Shown: positions 42,398 to 51,828, counted from the stretch's first letter. The stretch is DNA of 64,000 nt from Candidatus Zixiibacteriota bacterium (GCA_034439475.1 JAWXAN010000042.1:128765-192764); one strand, 5' to 3'. The notes: generated by a model from the letters alone, not told the origin. A program made the numbers and translations.

Positions 42398-42880
42398 GTG
42401 GCTGACGATAGTTTGATAATTTACGAAGAGGAGATCACGAAAATCGATGCTCTTCTCAACAAAATGCTCAAGGGAGCCGATGCAAAATGCGCGCTTCTTG
42501 TTGACAAGGACGGATATCTTATAACCCGACAGGGGTTCACACATTCGCTTGACACGACCGCCCTGGCTGCATTGCTGGCTGGATCATTTGCGTCGACCAA
42601 GGAAATCGCCCGTCTCGTGGGTGAAGCGGAATTCTCGGTCTTATTTCATCAAGGTAAGAAAGACCATATCCACATGTCGATTGTTGGCGAGCGTTCGATT
42701 CTCGTGGTCATTTTTGATGACCGGACTACAATCGGTATGGTGAGACTCTATGCCAAGGAATCCGCCATCGAGCTTGGCAAGGTTTTCCAGGATGTCTCGA
42801 CCAAGAGCAAACCGCAGGAACTTTCGAAGGACTTCGGGGATATTGCTCAAACCAAGTTGGATGATATTTTTCAGGATTAG
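42398..42880 (+). CDS. mglB: Second roadblock/LC7-domain protein (MglB-like)
   Basis: The 160-residue protein has the roadblock pattern ADAKCALLVDKDGYLITRQG at about residues 28-47, TTALAALLAGSFASTKEIAR in the central helix and RSILVVIFDDRTTIGMVRLY near residue 115. A C-terminal acidic/amphipathic tail (about 130-160) is added. Its GTG start at 42398 has a GGAGG ribosome site 6-10 bases upstream. It is 17 bases after the GTPase gene and 72 before pilB; it is the member most likely to be MglB in the strict sense, but the upstream single-domain protein is an equal candidate. Confidence 0.82.
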   Translation: MADDSLIIYEEEITKIDALLNKMLKGADAKCALLVDKDGYLITRQGFTHSLDTTALAALLAGSFASTKEIARLVGEAEFSVLFHQGKKDHIHMSIVGERSILVVIFDDRTTIGMVRLYAKESAIELGKVFQDVSTKSKPQELSKDFGDIAQTKLDDIFQD

Positions 42881-42952
42881 CCAATGCCAGTGATTTTTAT
42901 CTGAAAAAGCATATCTCGGCACCATGACACTTTGATTGCGGAATAAATAACT

Positions 42953-44650
42953 ATGTCTGCTGAACTCAGCGCAATGCTCGTCCAAGCCGGTAAAATAACG
43001 CCGGAACAAGGGGAGAAAGCGCTTTCCATATCCAAAGAAAAGAAAGAAAAGTTCGAGACTATTCTTGTTCAGCTCGGCGCGGTTACCAGCGAAGAGGAGA
43101 TATCAACTTTTATCGGTAAGCATCTCAAAATAGGCGCTCTCAGATTAGGCGATGTCGAACTCAACCCTGACATTGTCAAACTTATTCCGTTAGATATTGC
43201 CCGCAAATTCAAAGTCATCGCTATCTCCAAAATCAACAAGACCCTTCTTGTTGCGGTCAGTGATCCGAATAATATCTACGTTCTCGACGCCATAAAGTTT
43301 ATAACCGGATGTACCATTCAGCCGGTCATATCTCCGGAAAAGGCAATCGAGAAAGCGATTGACGCCTACTATTCTGATAAGGGCGGATTATCTGAAATAG
43401 TGAGGGGAATGGAAGAAGACGGCGGACTCGAGGTTCTCGAATCTGAGTCCGGACCAACCGATACCGATCTACTCTCCGCGATTCAGGATAAGCCGCTTGT
43501 CAAACTGGTCGATTCAATCATTGGCGATGCCATCCGCATGGGAGCCTCTGATATTCATTTTGAAATGTATGAAAAGCGAATCCGCGTGCGGTACAGAATA
43601 GATGGCGATCTTGAGGAGATGGCACCTCTTCCGTTTAAATACCGTGCGGCGATTGTTTCGCGCATAAAGATCATGGCCGAGCTTGATATTTCCGAGCGGC
43701 GTCTGCCGCAGGATGGTCGTATCAAAGTCAAGATTTCAGGTCGAACGGTTGATCTCCGCGTATCATCACTGCCGACCATTTTTGGCGAAAAAGTGGTGAT
43801 GCGAATTCTCGATCCTATGGCGCTGAAAGTCGATATGACCAAGCTTGGATTCCGCGTTGAGGACCTTTCAAAATTTGAAGACAAAATACGCCTTCCGTAC
43901 GGAATCATTTTGGTTACCGGACCGACAGGATCAGGAAAGACCACCACGCTCTATTCGGCATTGCAGCAGCTCAATACGGTAGATGTCAATATCATGACTG
44001 CCGAAGACCCTGTGGAGTTTAACTTTGAAGGTATAAATCAGGTTGCCGTTAAATCAGAAATAGGGCTGACGTTTGCAGCGGCTCTACGCTCGTTCTTGCG
44101 GCAGGATCCGGACATCATAATGCTTGGAGAGATTCGTGACAGCGAAACGGCTGAGATTGCAATCAAAGCCGCGTTGACCGGGCATTTGGTCTTCTCCACG
44201 CTTCACACCAATGATGCCCCGTCGTCGGTGACTCGTCTCATTGATATGGGAACGCCCTACTATCTGGTTGCGTCGGCGACCAAACTCATTATGGCTCAAC
44301 GGATGACTCGCAAAATCTGTCAGAACTGCAAGGAGGAGGTCAATCTTACTCAGGAGCAGGTTGACAGTCTCAAGATTCCCGCGGATGTGAAGAGAAATAT
44401 TCGATCCTTCAAAGGAATGGGTTGTAAGGACTGTAATAACACAGGTAAGGCCGGGCGAATTGGTATCTATGAGGTTATGCCTATCACAGCAGCGATTGAG
44501 GCCGCGATATTATCCAAGGCATCTGACACTGAGCTACGTAAAATAGCTATGGATGAAGGTATGTTTAGTTTGCGTATGTCCGCTGTTGATAAAATGAAAC
44601 AGGGGATAATCAGTCTTGATGAAGTCTTTGCCGTGACCGCTGGCAATTAG
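42953..44650 (+). CDS. pilB: Type IV pilus extension ATPase
   Basis: The 565-residue secretion-type ATPase powers pilus assembly. It has a GspE-N/MshEN domain (about residues 1-140, SAELSAMLVQAGKITPEQGE), Walker A in VTGPTGSGKTTTLYSAL (about 319-335), the Asp box EDPVEFNFEGINQVAV, Walker B in ILGEIRDSET form (MLGEIRDSETAEIA) and a four-Cys zinc motif CQNC...CKDC (about 460-490), which separates PilB/GspE from PilT. ATG 42953. The upstream roadblock and GTPase genes suggest direct control of this motor. Confidence 0.93.
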   Translation: MSAELSAMLVQAGKITPEQGEKALSISKEKKEKFETILVQLGAVTSEEEISTFIGKHLKIGALRLGDVELNPDIVKLIPLDIARKFKVIAISKINKTLLVAVSDPNNIYVLDAIKFITGCTIQPVISPEKAIEKAIDAYYSDKGGLSEIVRGMEEDGGLEVLESESGPTDTDLLSAIQDKPLVKLVDSIIGDAIRMGASDIHFEMYEKRIRVRYRIDGDLEEMAPLPFKYRAAIVSRIKIMAELDISERRLPQDGRIKVKISGRTVDLRVSSLPTIFGEKVVMRILDPMALKVDMTKLGFRVEDLSKFEDKIRLPYGIILVTGPTGSGKTTTLYSALQQLNTVDVNIMTAEDPVEFNFEGINQVAVKSEIGLTFAAALRSFLRQDPDIIMLGEIRDSETAEIAIKAALTGHLVFSTLHTNDAPSSVTRLIDMGTPYYLVASATKLIMAQRMTRKICQNCKEEVNLTQEQVDSLKIPADVKRNIRSFKGMGCKDCNNTGKAGRIGIYEVMPITAAIEAAILSKASDTELRKIAMDEGMFSLRMSAVDKMKQGIISLDEVFAVTAGN

Positions 44651-44742
44651 TCTTTTTTCGGCGATGAAACGTCGCTCATAATCCATCGTTTACCCTATTT
44701 CTTCCGGCCCTTTTCACGTCAAGAATTCACTCTAATTACCGA

Positions 44743-44748
44743 TATAAT
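44743..44748 (+). promoter_or_regulatory. Possible -10 box upstream of pilT
   Basis: A perfect TATAAT lies 56 bases before the pilT ATG in the 154-base pilB-pilT gap. The best -35 candidate (TCAAGA at 44719-44724, 18-base spacing) is weak. It may give pilT extra transcription. Confidence 0.35.
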
Positions 44749-44804
44749 GCATAGACAGCCATTCGGCACGATTATGAAATATTAAACGTGTAGTGGAGAT
44801 ATGC

Positions 44805-45881
44805 ATGAGTTCATTGCGTGAATTATTGGAACAGATGGTAAAGATGGGCGCTTCGGACCTGCATTTGACCACAGGCTCGCCACCCGTCCTCCGTGTTGAT
44901 GGAAAACTTCAGCGCCTGAAGCTTGATATACTTACCCCTGAGCAGACTCGAAAAATCGCTTATTCAATGCTCAATGAGAAGCAGAAACTCAAATTTGAGC
45001 AAACTTGGGAGCTCGATTTTTCGTTTGGAATTGAAGCGCTGAGCCGGTTTCGCGCAAATATGTTTATGCAGAGAGGAAATGTCGCCGTTGCGCTGCGGCA
45101 AATTCCCTATAAAATAAAGACATTTGAGGAACTCGGTCTGCCTAAAGTCATCGCGGAATTTGCTTCTCTTCCTCGGGGCTTAATTCTTGTCACCGGCCCG
45201 ACCGGATCAGGAAAGTCATCGACGCTCGCGGCGATAATAGACAAGATAAATCGTGAGCGCGCAGTTCATATCATCACTATCGAAGACCCAATCGAATATC
45301 TGCACCGCCATCAGATGGCATTGGTAAACCAGCGCGAGGTCTACTCGGATACTAACTCCTTCTCGACCGCTCTGAAATATGCGCTCCGTGAAGATCCCGA
45401 TGTTGTTCTTGTTGGTGAAATGCGCGACTTGGAAACCATTGAAGCAGCGCTATCCATCTCCGAGACCGGACACTTGGCTTTCGCGACGTTACATACCAAC
45501 TCATGCGCTGAAACCATCAATCGAATTGTGGACGTCTTTCCGACCAACCAACAGGAACAGATTCGCATTGGCCTCTCATTTACCCTGCAGGCGGTTGTCT
45601 CACAGATATTGATACCGCGAATCAGCGGGGGACGGGTAATGGCTATGGAAATCATGGTTGTCACACCGGCTATCCGGGCAATCATTCGAGACGACAAGGT
45701 TCATCAATTGTATTCGATGATTCAAGCCGGACAGAAATTTGGTATGAAGACAATGAATCAGTCGCTAGGTGAATTGTATCAAGGCGGGAAAATAACAATA
45801 AACGACGCAATGAGTTATTCCTCAAATACACAGGAGCTTTCGGAAATGCTCCAGCGTCAAAAAACCCCGGCTTATTCCTGA
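44805..45881 (+). CDS. pilT: Type IV pilus retraction ATPase
   Basis: The 358-residue hexameric ATPase disassembles pili to drive twitching. It shows MVKMGASDLHLTTGSPPVLR at the start, Walker A VTGPTGSGKSSTLAAII (about 129-145), EDPIEYLHRHQMALVNQREV, Walker B LVGEMRDLETIEAALSISET (the PilT form of the Asp/His boxes) and no four-Cys motif. ATG 44805 has GTGGAG 6 bases upstream; a GTG at 44793 is a poorer start. Confidence 0.94.
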   Translation: MSSLRELLEQMVKMGASDLHLTTGSPPVLRVDGKLQRLKLDILTPEQTRKIAYSMLNEKQKLKFEQTWELDFSFGIEALSRFRANMFMQRGNVAVALRQIPYKIKTFEELGLPKVIAEFASLPRGLILVTGPTGSGKSSTLAAIIDKINRERAVHIITIEDPIEYLHRHQMALVNQREVYSDTNSFSTALKYALREDPDVVLVGEMRDLETIEAALSISETGHLAFATLHTNSCAETINRIVDVFPTNQQEQIRIGLSFTLQAVVSQILIPRISGGRVMAMEIMVVTPAIRAIIRDDKVHQLYSMIQAGQKFGMKTMNQSLGELYQGGKITINDAMSYSSNTQELSEMLQRQKTPAYS

Positions 45882-45908
45882 GCTCTACGATAAGAAAGGA
45901 TTTGCGCG

Positions 45909-47105
45909 ATGCCAGTATTTGAATACAAGGGTAAGACGCTCGCGGGAGCGACAGTTCATGGCCAAATGAAGGCTAACACCAAGGCCGACCTTGAACGCGT
46001 ACTCAGACAAAACCGTATATTGGTTTCTTCGATTAACAAGAAAGCCGCCGAGATACAAATAAAATTCGGCACAGGTATCAAGCGAATTGAAATCTCGCGC
46101 TTCACGCGTCAGTTTGCGACCATGATCGGAGCCGGACTTCCGATGGTACAGTGTCTCGATATTCTCTCCCAGCAGAGTGAGAATAAGGAGATGGCCAAAA
46201 TTGTCACCCAGGTTAAAGAGTCGGTTCAGGGGGGAGCGACGCTTTCAGATGCAATGTCACGTCATCCCAAAATCTTTGACCAGCTCTATACCAATATGGT
46301 CGAAGCCGGAGAGGTTGGCGGCGCGCTTGACACCATCCTGATACGACTTGCAGTCTATCGCGAAAAAGCTGACCAGCTCATTCGAAAAGTAAAGAGCGCG
46401 ATGGTTTATCCAAGCGTGATCGTGATTGTTGCGGCTGGCGTCACGTTCGGTATGTTGACCTTCATCGTCCCGGTTTTCGCCAAAATGTTTGCAGGCGTAG
46501 GCGCGGGATTACCAGGGCCTACGATGGTCGTGCTTGCAATTTCGAATTTTCTTCAAAACAATATCGTGTACATATTTCTTGGCCTGATTGCCACCTCAGC
46601 TCTTTTCGTCTGGTGGAAGAAATCCCCTTCCGGGGCATTGACATTTGATCAGATTTTGCTTGCGACTCCGATCTTCGGCACGCTGGTAAGAAAATCATCG
46701 GTAGCCCGGTTCACCCGAACGCTGAGCACACTTCTCTCATCGGGCGTCTCGATTCTTGAAGCCTTGGAAATTACGGCAAAGACGGCCGGCAACCTTGTGG
46801 TCGCAAAAGCCATTAACAAATCGGTCCTTGCCATCGCTGAAGGTGACACCATAACAGGTCCACTCAAAGAGACCGGTGTATTTCCTCCCATGGTCATTCA
46901 GATGATAGGTGTCGGCGAAAAGACGGGTGGTCTCGATGACATGCTGAGTAAAATTGCCGATTTCTACGACGAAGAAGTCAATGAGGCTGTAACAGCGCTG
47001 ACGTCGATTATCGAACCTGTGATTATTGTTTTTATGGGTGTTGTCATTGGCGGTATCCTTATCGCGATGTATCTCCCGATGTTCGACATCATCGGAAAGA
47101 TTTAG
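45909..47105 (+). CDS. pilC: Type IV pilus inner-membrane platform protein
   Basis: The 398-residue GspF-family protein anchors the pilus motor. It has the two repeated cytoplasmic helical domains, the first with RFTRQFATMIGAGLPMVQCL and the second with RFTRTLSTLLSSGVSILEAL, and three membrane helices (about 170-195, 215-235 and 370-395). Start ATG 45909, 27 bases after pilT. It completes pilB-pilT-pilC in the conserved order. Confidence 0.93.
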   Translation: MPVFEYKGKTLAGATVHGQMKANTKADLERVLRQNRILVSSINKKAAEIQIKFGTGIKRIEISRFTRQFATMIGAGLPMVQCLDILSQQSENKEMAKIVTQVKESVQGGATLSDAMSRHPKIFDQLYTNMVEAGEVGGALDTILIRLAVYREKADQLIRKVKSAMVYPSVIVIVAAGVTFGMLTFIVPVFAKMFAGVGAGLPGPTMVVLAISNFLQNNIVYIFLGLIATSALFVWWKKSPSGALTFDQILLATPIFGTLVRKSSVARFTRTLSTLLSSGVSILEALEITAKTAGNLVVAKAINKSVLAIAEGDTITGPLKETGVFPPMVIQMIGVGEKTGGLDDMLSKIADFYDEEVNEAVTALTSIIEPVIIVFMGVVIGGILIAMYLPMFDIIGKI

Positions 47106-47172
47106 GCACGACGCCAAGACAGCTATTTATCATGAAAAGTTATCGACCGGTAATCTGAAAAAGGCTGATGAG

Positions 47173-47194
47173 ACGGCGCCCTAATAGGCGCCGT
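47173..47194. promoter_or_regulatory. Perfect 8-bp hairpin just before pilS
   Basis: ACGGCGCC (47173-47180) pairs with GGCGCCGT (47187-47194) around a 6-base loop. Only TTTACTCGT separates it from the pilS ATG at 47203, so it may terminate the pilC transcript weakly or hide the pilS ribosome site. No Shine-Dalgarno is visible before pilS. Confidence 0.5.
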
Positions 47195-47202
47195 TTACTC
47201 GT

Positions 47203-48921
47203 ATGCAAGCAGAAGAACGGTTAAAGCGTTTAGGTTGGTTTCTCCCGCTCCGGCTTGCCTCCTATGTCATAATCATGGCAGTGGTGGTAGTCTGGATGCG
47301 CTATCCGACTTTTCTCCAGCCCCTCATTATTCTGTATTCTCTACTCACCCTCGGTTTCACTTTTACCATTGCATCTCAACGTAGACTCAAACTTGACAGT
47401 CTTACCCAGGCGCTGGTTGCGCTCCAGTTCATATTTGAAATATCCATAGAATCCGGCATCATCTACGCGACAGGAAACGTCAATTCCCCGTTTTCTGGTC
47501 TATTCATTCTTACCATCGTCTCCGCCGCCTTGGCCTATCGCCTGATCGGAACGCTGGTCATTGCCTCATTTGTTTCGTTCGCATATGCATTCATTGTAAA
47601 GTTCGGCTATGATCAAGTCGGTTCCGTCGCGTTCTCCTTTGATTCAATAGCATCATTTCTATCCATACCGGAACAGGTCCTGTACTCGATATTTCTGCAT
47701 GTTCTGATATTTTTTCTGATCGCCTTTATTTCGGGTTATCTTGCCGAGCGTTTGAGCAAGCAGGACAAAAGACTCGCCGATGCCTCAAGAGCGCTTAAAC
47801 GAGCTCAACTTGAGACTGACGATATTTTACGCCACCTAAATTCTGGACTGCTTACGCTCGATGCTCAAGGTTATCTCATTTATTTCAATCGAGCAGCAGA
47901 GCGGATACTGGGCTACTCTGAGGCGACCGTAAAAGGCCTGCTTTGTAGCGAAGTATTTGCCGAGCGCATGCCATACCTTTCGACAGCTTTGCTTGATGGC
48001 CTTCATTCCCACCTTGGTTATCCGCGAAAAGAAGTTGAGATAATTGACAATGAAGGCAAGGTTGTACCCCTAGGATTGTCAACATCCGTACTGCTCGAAG
48101 AAAACGGTAGCCTACGTGGAGTCATTGCCATCTTCTCTGATCTTACCGAAGCCAAAGAAATGGAGAACAAAGTTCGTGCCGCCGATCGAATGGCTGCCAT
48201 AGGAGAACTTTCGGCCTCGATAGCCCATGAGATAAGAAATCCGCTTGCAGCGATCTCAGGATCGGTTGAAGTCCTAAATCAAGAACTTCGCCTCAGCGGA
48301 GATAACGGCCGGCTTATGGACCTGATTGTCAAAGAATCGCACCGGCTCGGCAAGATTCTCAGCGAATTTCTTACCTATGCCCGTATCGACCGGCCCGTCT
48401 ACCGCAAGGTAGAATTGTGCCACATTATAAGCGATGTCATCGAACTGGTTCGTCACCATGATTCATATCGTCCGAATATTACTATGTCGCTCAACAGTCA
48501 GGAATCGACTGTTTATGTGTTCAGCGATGAAGACCTTATCAAACATCTCTTGATAAATTTAGCGCTCAATGCCTGCGAGTCGTTCGAAGGCGTCGAAGGC
48601 AAAGTCACATTTGTTGTATCACTGCACCCATCGGGTTCAATTGTGGATCTCTGCGTACAAGACGACGGCCCCGGAATCCCTGAGCATATCCATGACAAAG
48701 TATTTCAGCCATTTTTCTCCACCAAAAAAGAAGGAACAGGTCTTGGATTGGCAATTGTCCATAGAATCGCGTCATCGCTGAGGCTTCAGATAGGCCTCGA
48801 GTCCTCTTATCAAAATGGGACTTCCTTCATGATCCATTTCCAAGGATACCCAACTGGGAAGACAGATAATCCGCGAGAGCAATACCGCGAGAAAGCCAAT
48901 TTGCTTCCTGTTGGTCGATAG
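47203..48921 (+). CDS. pilS: PilS-type sensor histidine kinase
   Basis: The 572-residue membrane kinase has about six membrane helices (residues 15-185), a short coiled coil, a PAS domain (about 200-315; LNSGLLTLDAQGYLIYFNRA), HisKA with SASIAHEIRNPLAAISGSVE (His about 347) and an ATPase domain with LINLALNACESFEG (N box), QDDGPGIPE (G1) and TKKEGTGLGLAIVHRI (G2). This is the architecture of PilS, which controls pilin transcription with PilR. No response regulator follows. ATG 47203 sits directly after a hairpin; later starts would lose the first membrane helix. Confidence 0.85.
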   Translation: MQAEERLKRLGWFLPLRLASYVIIMAVVVVWMRYPTFLQPLIILYSLLTLGFTFTIASQRRLKLDSLTQALVALQFIFEISIESGIIYATGNVNSPFSGLFILTIVSAALAYRLIGTLVIASFVSFAYAFIVKFGYDQVGSVAFSFDSIASFLSIPEQVLYSIFLHVLIFFLIAFISGYLAERLSKQDKRLADASRALKRAQLETDDILRHLNSGLLTLDAQGYLIYFNRAAERILGYSEATVKGLLCSEVFAERMPYLSTALLDGLHSHLGYPRKEVEIIDNEGKVVPLGLSTSVLLEENGSLRGVIAIFSDLTEAKEMENKVRAADRMAAIGELSASIAHEIRNPLAAISGSVEVLNQELRLSGDNGRLMDLIVKESHRLGKILSEFLTYARIDRPVYRKVELCHIISDVIELVRHHDSYRPNITMSLNSQESTVYVFSDEDLIKHLLINLALNACESFEGVEGKVTFVVSLHPSGSIVDLCVQDDGPGIPEHIHDKVFQPFFSTKKEGTGLGLAIVHRIASSLRLQIGLESSYQNGTSFMIHFQGYPTGKTDNPREQYREKANLLPVGR

Positions 48922-49005
48922 GATTCTACTTTTACCTTGCTTTTCTGAATATCCTGCGTAATTTATTTGCCGTCGCTTCACCGATTAGGGAGCGGCGGTA
49001 TAAGT

Positions 49006-50787
49006 ATGAATAAAAACACACGTCTAAGTCGTCTTCTTTATGCCGGTTCTGTAATTACAGCGCTTTTGTGTGCCGTCTGCGGAAGCCCCCCTCCGCCGAT
49101 TTCTTTTGAAAGTACTCTGGATTCAACTTTTGTTGTCGCTCGAGCGGCAAATGATGTTGTTGTCACCAATCAAGATGTGTTTGCCGCACTGAAAAGAAGT
49201 GAATTGGTTTCTAACGGAGGAACCGTCGAAGCCTCGGAAATTCAGGCCATGCTCGACAGTGTTATCCTTGATACCCTCGCCGGTCTCGATGTGATCTCGG
49301 TCGACCTTATACGGCACTATCACGACTACCGCCTCTTTCAGCAGTCGTACTACGACAAATTAATCGACGCCTTTTGGGAGGAAGTCGTGAATAAAAAAGT
49401 CACGGCCGATTCTTCCGAAGCCATTCAATTCTATCACGAGCACAAAGAGTTGTTCAGTGTGAAAGAACAAGTAGATCTCTATCATATTCTTGTCTCTTGG
49501 CTTGGCTTTGCCACTGGCCCTGATTCATTGACATACCGAACAATGACAAGAGAACAGTTGGAGGCTGAAGCCAAAGAACTTGCATTCAGAATGCACCGCC
49601 TTATTGATTCCGGCGAGTATTTCGAAAATGTTGCCTATACCCTCTCGCATGATATCTCATCGCGTGAAAAAGGCGGCCATATCGGCTGGACGGGAAGAGG
49701 AGTCTACCTTGATCCTTTTGATTCTGTAGCCTTTTTACTCAAAGAAGGAGAGCATTCGCTTCCCTATCAGGATGCGGACGGCTGGCATTTAATTAAAGTT
49801 GCGAGTTATTTGCCTGAGGGGCCTGTTCCGATAGATTCGCCGCAGGTGTATGAGTCTGCGCGATTGTCACTGTTGACTACCAAGGCCAATATTATTAGCG
49901 ACTCTATTATCGATAGTCTGAGGCTGGAAGTAAACGTCGCGCCCAATCCGGCCATTCTTGACACAAACATTTATTTCGTCCATGACACCGTCTGGGCCGG
50001 AGTCGTAAATGGCGTTGACACCATAGACTCTCGTCGAATGAAGGAGCTTGAAGAAAATTTCCGCGCACGACACGGGGTCGATAATACTGATTCCACAATT
50101 AAGAAAGAGATGCTTGCATTTGCCGCCGAAAGATGGCTTTTGGTTCAAGTCGCAAGATCGCATGGTATCGATACACTGCCATATATGAAGGAACGTTGGA
50201 AAAGTCTCTGGCATCATCGAAGCAAAGCAGTTGTGATGCGCCGCGCCACGGATCCGGACTGGTCTCCCAGCGAAGCTCAGATAGAAAAACATTACAAAGA
50301 CAATCTCTCACGTTTCGTTTATGATAAGCCTTTGACTTTTGATCTATTAACCGTCAACGATTCAACGATGGCTGCGTTCTTTCGCGAACAGCTTCTCACG
50401 GGTCTTGAATTTTCCGACTTAGTTGAGGAGTATGGAAAGCAGCCAGAGATAACTCTAACCGTAGAACATGTCGCAAATGTTGGCCAAGAGGACATTCCCA
50501 GAGAAGTTTATAATGCCGCCCTGCAGTCAAGAATCGGCACAGTCTCGCGTCCGTTCAAGTCGAACAAGGGCCATCATTTATTAAAGCTCATCGAGCATAA
50601 TCAATCCCGCACGTTCATGGAAGCCAAAGGAACTCTTCTCTCAGAATTGCAGAGACAGCACCGAAGCGAAGTTTGGCAGAAATACCGTGATGATCTCTTC
50701 CGCCGATATTCCGTAACATTCCCCGGACAACTGACCGGTTCCATGGCAATGGAGCCCCGTTGGACACGACTACCGCGCGAGAGATAG
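49006..50787 (+). CDS. SurA/PrsA-like periplasmic peptidyl-prolyl isomerase
   Basis: The 593-residue protein has a signal peptide (about residues 1-25 from ATG 49006) ending in LLCAVCGSPPPP; a lipid-modified Cys is possible, but the residue before it (Val) is unusual for a lipobox. The chaperone part has a parvulin-type domain around residues 160-290 (VDLYHILVSW; REKGGHIGWTGRGVYLDPFD) and a second, shorter one near the C-terminus (about 465-575; SRIGTVSRPFKSNKGHHLLK). It probably folds outer-membrane or surface proteins. A frame upstream to TTG 48967 is not supported. Confidence 0.75.
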   Translation: MNKNTRLSRLLYAGSVITALLCAVCGSPPPPISFESTLDSTFVVARAANDVVVTNQDVFAALKRSELVSNGGTVEASEIQAMLDSVILDTLAGLDVISVDLIRHYHDYRLFQQSYYDKLIDAFWEEVVNKKVTADSSEAIQFYHEHKELFSVKEQVDLYHILVSWLGFATGPDSLTYRTMTREQLEAEAKELAFRMHRLIDSGEYFENVAYTLSHDISSREKGGHIGWTGRGVYLDPFDSVAFLLKEGEHSLPYQDADGWHLIKVASYLPEGPVPIDSPQVYESARLSLLTTKANIISDSIIDSLRLEVNVAPNPAILDTNIYFVHDTVWAGVVNGVDTIDSRRMKELEENFRARHGVDNTDSTIKKEMLAFAAERWLLVQVARSHGIDTLPYMKERWKSLWHHRSKAVVMRRATDPDWSPSEAQIEKHYKDNLSRFVYDKPLTFDLLTVNDSTMAAFFREQLLTGLEFSDLVEEYGKQPEITLTVEHVANVGQEDIPREVYNAALQSRIGTVSRPFKSNKGHHLLKLIEHNQSRTFMEAKGTLLSELQRQHRSEVWQKYRDDLFRRYSVTFPGQLTGSMAMEPRWTRLPRER

Positions 50788-51413
50788 CTGTGGCGAAGAC
50801 CTCCGCGCCGAAACAGATAAGCTTTCAACAAGAGCTCATCCGTAAAACTTTTCATTTGGGCGCTCTAATTGTCCCGGCAAGCTACTATCTACTCGGCCTT
50901 TCCAAACTTCAGATGCTCGCTATGATGATCCCGGTCTTTCTTGGCATGTTCATAATCGACGTCTCCCGTCTTCGTAACTGGTGGTTGTGGCGTGTGATAT
51001 GCTCCAAATTCATTGGCCAGCTGATTCGCCGCCATGAAAGGAAAGGGGATTTTATCGGGGCGACCTATATTCTTCTTTCGACTTGTTGCACCATCGCTTT
51101 ATATAGCATGCCCATAGCCGTTGCCGCGCTGTCATTTATAATTGTTGGGGATGCCTTTGCGGCAATAATTGGACGAAAGTTCGGCAGGCATTGGTTTGGG
51201 AGGAAGTCCCTTGAAGGCTCGCTCGCATGCCTCGCCGGAACCATAATTGTGGCCGTGTGCGCCCCTGAACTGCCATTTGCGGTAGCTCTAATTGGAGCTG
51301 CGACCGCGACAATAGTGGAAGCTTTTTCCGTAAAAGTCGATGACAACATCACGGTTCCGATCGCATCGGGACTGATTATGACAATTTTTAATAAAATTTT
51401 CACAAATCTATAA
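50760..51413 (+). CDS. Polyprenol/dolichol kinase-like membrane protein
   Basis: The 217-residue protein has about six membrane helices and resembles the dolichol/phytol kinase family. ELIRKTFHLGALIVPASYYL near residue 25, IIVGDAFAAIIGRKFGRH (about 126-143) and GRKSLEGSLACLAGTIIVAV form the family's nucleotide-binding core. It would phosphorylate a lipid alcohol. TTG 50760 has GGAG 5 bases upstream and overlaps the previous gene by 28 bases; GTG 50790 is a second choice. A CTP-dependent lipid kinase would fit with cdsA and uppS nearby. Confidence 0.7.
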   Translation: MDTTTAREIAVAKTSAPKQISFQQELIRKTFHLGALIVPASYYLLGLSKLQMLAMMIPVFLGMFIIDVSRLRNWWLWRVICSKFIGQLIRRHERKGDFIGATYILLSTCCTIALYSMPIAVAALSFIIVGDAFAAIIGRKFGRHWFGRKSLEGSLACLAGTIIVAVCAPELPFAVALIGAATATIVEAFSVKVDDNITVPIASGLIMTIFNKIFTNL

Positions 51414-51445
51414 TATTTTTACCGCAATCCATCTTTAGATCTGCG

Positions 51446-51451
51446 TATAAT
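51446..51451 (+). promoter_or_regulatory. -10 box of the cold-shock gene
   Basis: A perfect TATAAT, with transcription predicted near 51458 and a 41-base leader. No good -35 box lies at the normal spacing. Confidence 0.4.
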
Positions 51452-51498
51452 ACATCGAAAGTGCGACCACGAAACTGCGCAATTTTGACGGAGGTAGA

Positions 51499-51705
51499 AT
51501 GTCAAAGGGTAAAGTTAAGTACTTTAATGAGCACAAGGGATGGGGAATTATCGCGGGTGATGGCTCAGACCAGGATGTCTATGTCCATTACACAGCGATA
51601 AACATGGAAGGGTACCGAACGCTTAAAGAAGGACAGGAAGTATTTTTCGAACTGGCCGGCTCTGACGGGGGTCCAAAAGCCCAGAATGTCATTCTGGCAA
51701 ATTAA
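51499..51705 (+). CDS. cspA: Cold-shock domain protein
   Basis: The 68-residue protein has the cold-shock fold with RNP1 as KGWGIIAGD (usual KGFGFI) and RNP2 as VYVHYTAI (usual VFVHFSAI). It binds single-stranded RNA or DNA. An AGGTAG-type ribosome site precedes ATG 51499. A strong terminator follows at 51734, so it is monocistronic. The symbol marks the family, not the paralogue. Confidence 0.92.
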   Translation: MSKGKVKYFNEHKGWGIIAGDGSDQDVYVHYTAINMEGYRTLKEGQEVFFELAGSDGGPKAQNVILAN

Positions 51706-51733
51706 GAGGTAGAAAAAGAAAGAAAATCAGGGA

Positions 51734-51759
51734 AGTCCGCCTATGGCGGACTTTTTTTA
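51734..51759 (+). terminator. Rho-independent terminator of the cold-shock gene
   Basis: AGTCCGCC (51734-51741) pairs perfectly with GGCGGACT (51745-51752) around TAT and is followed by seven T. Confidence 0.88.
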
Positions 51760-51828
51760 TGCCCAAGGCCAAAGTTATTCCGGTAACGTCTGCGAAAGAA
51801 ATCACGGTTCGAAACCGAAACTATCACG

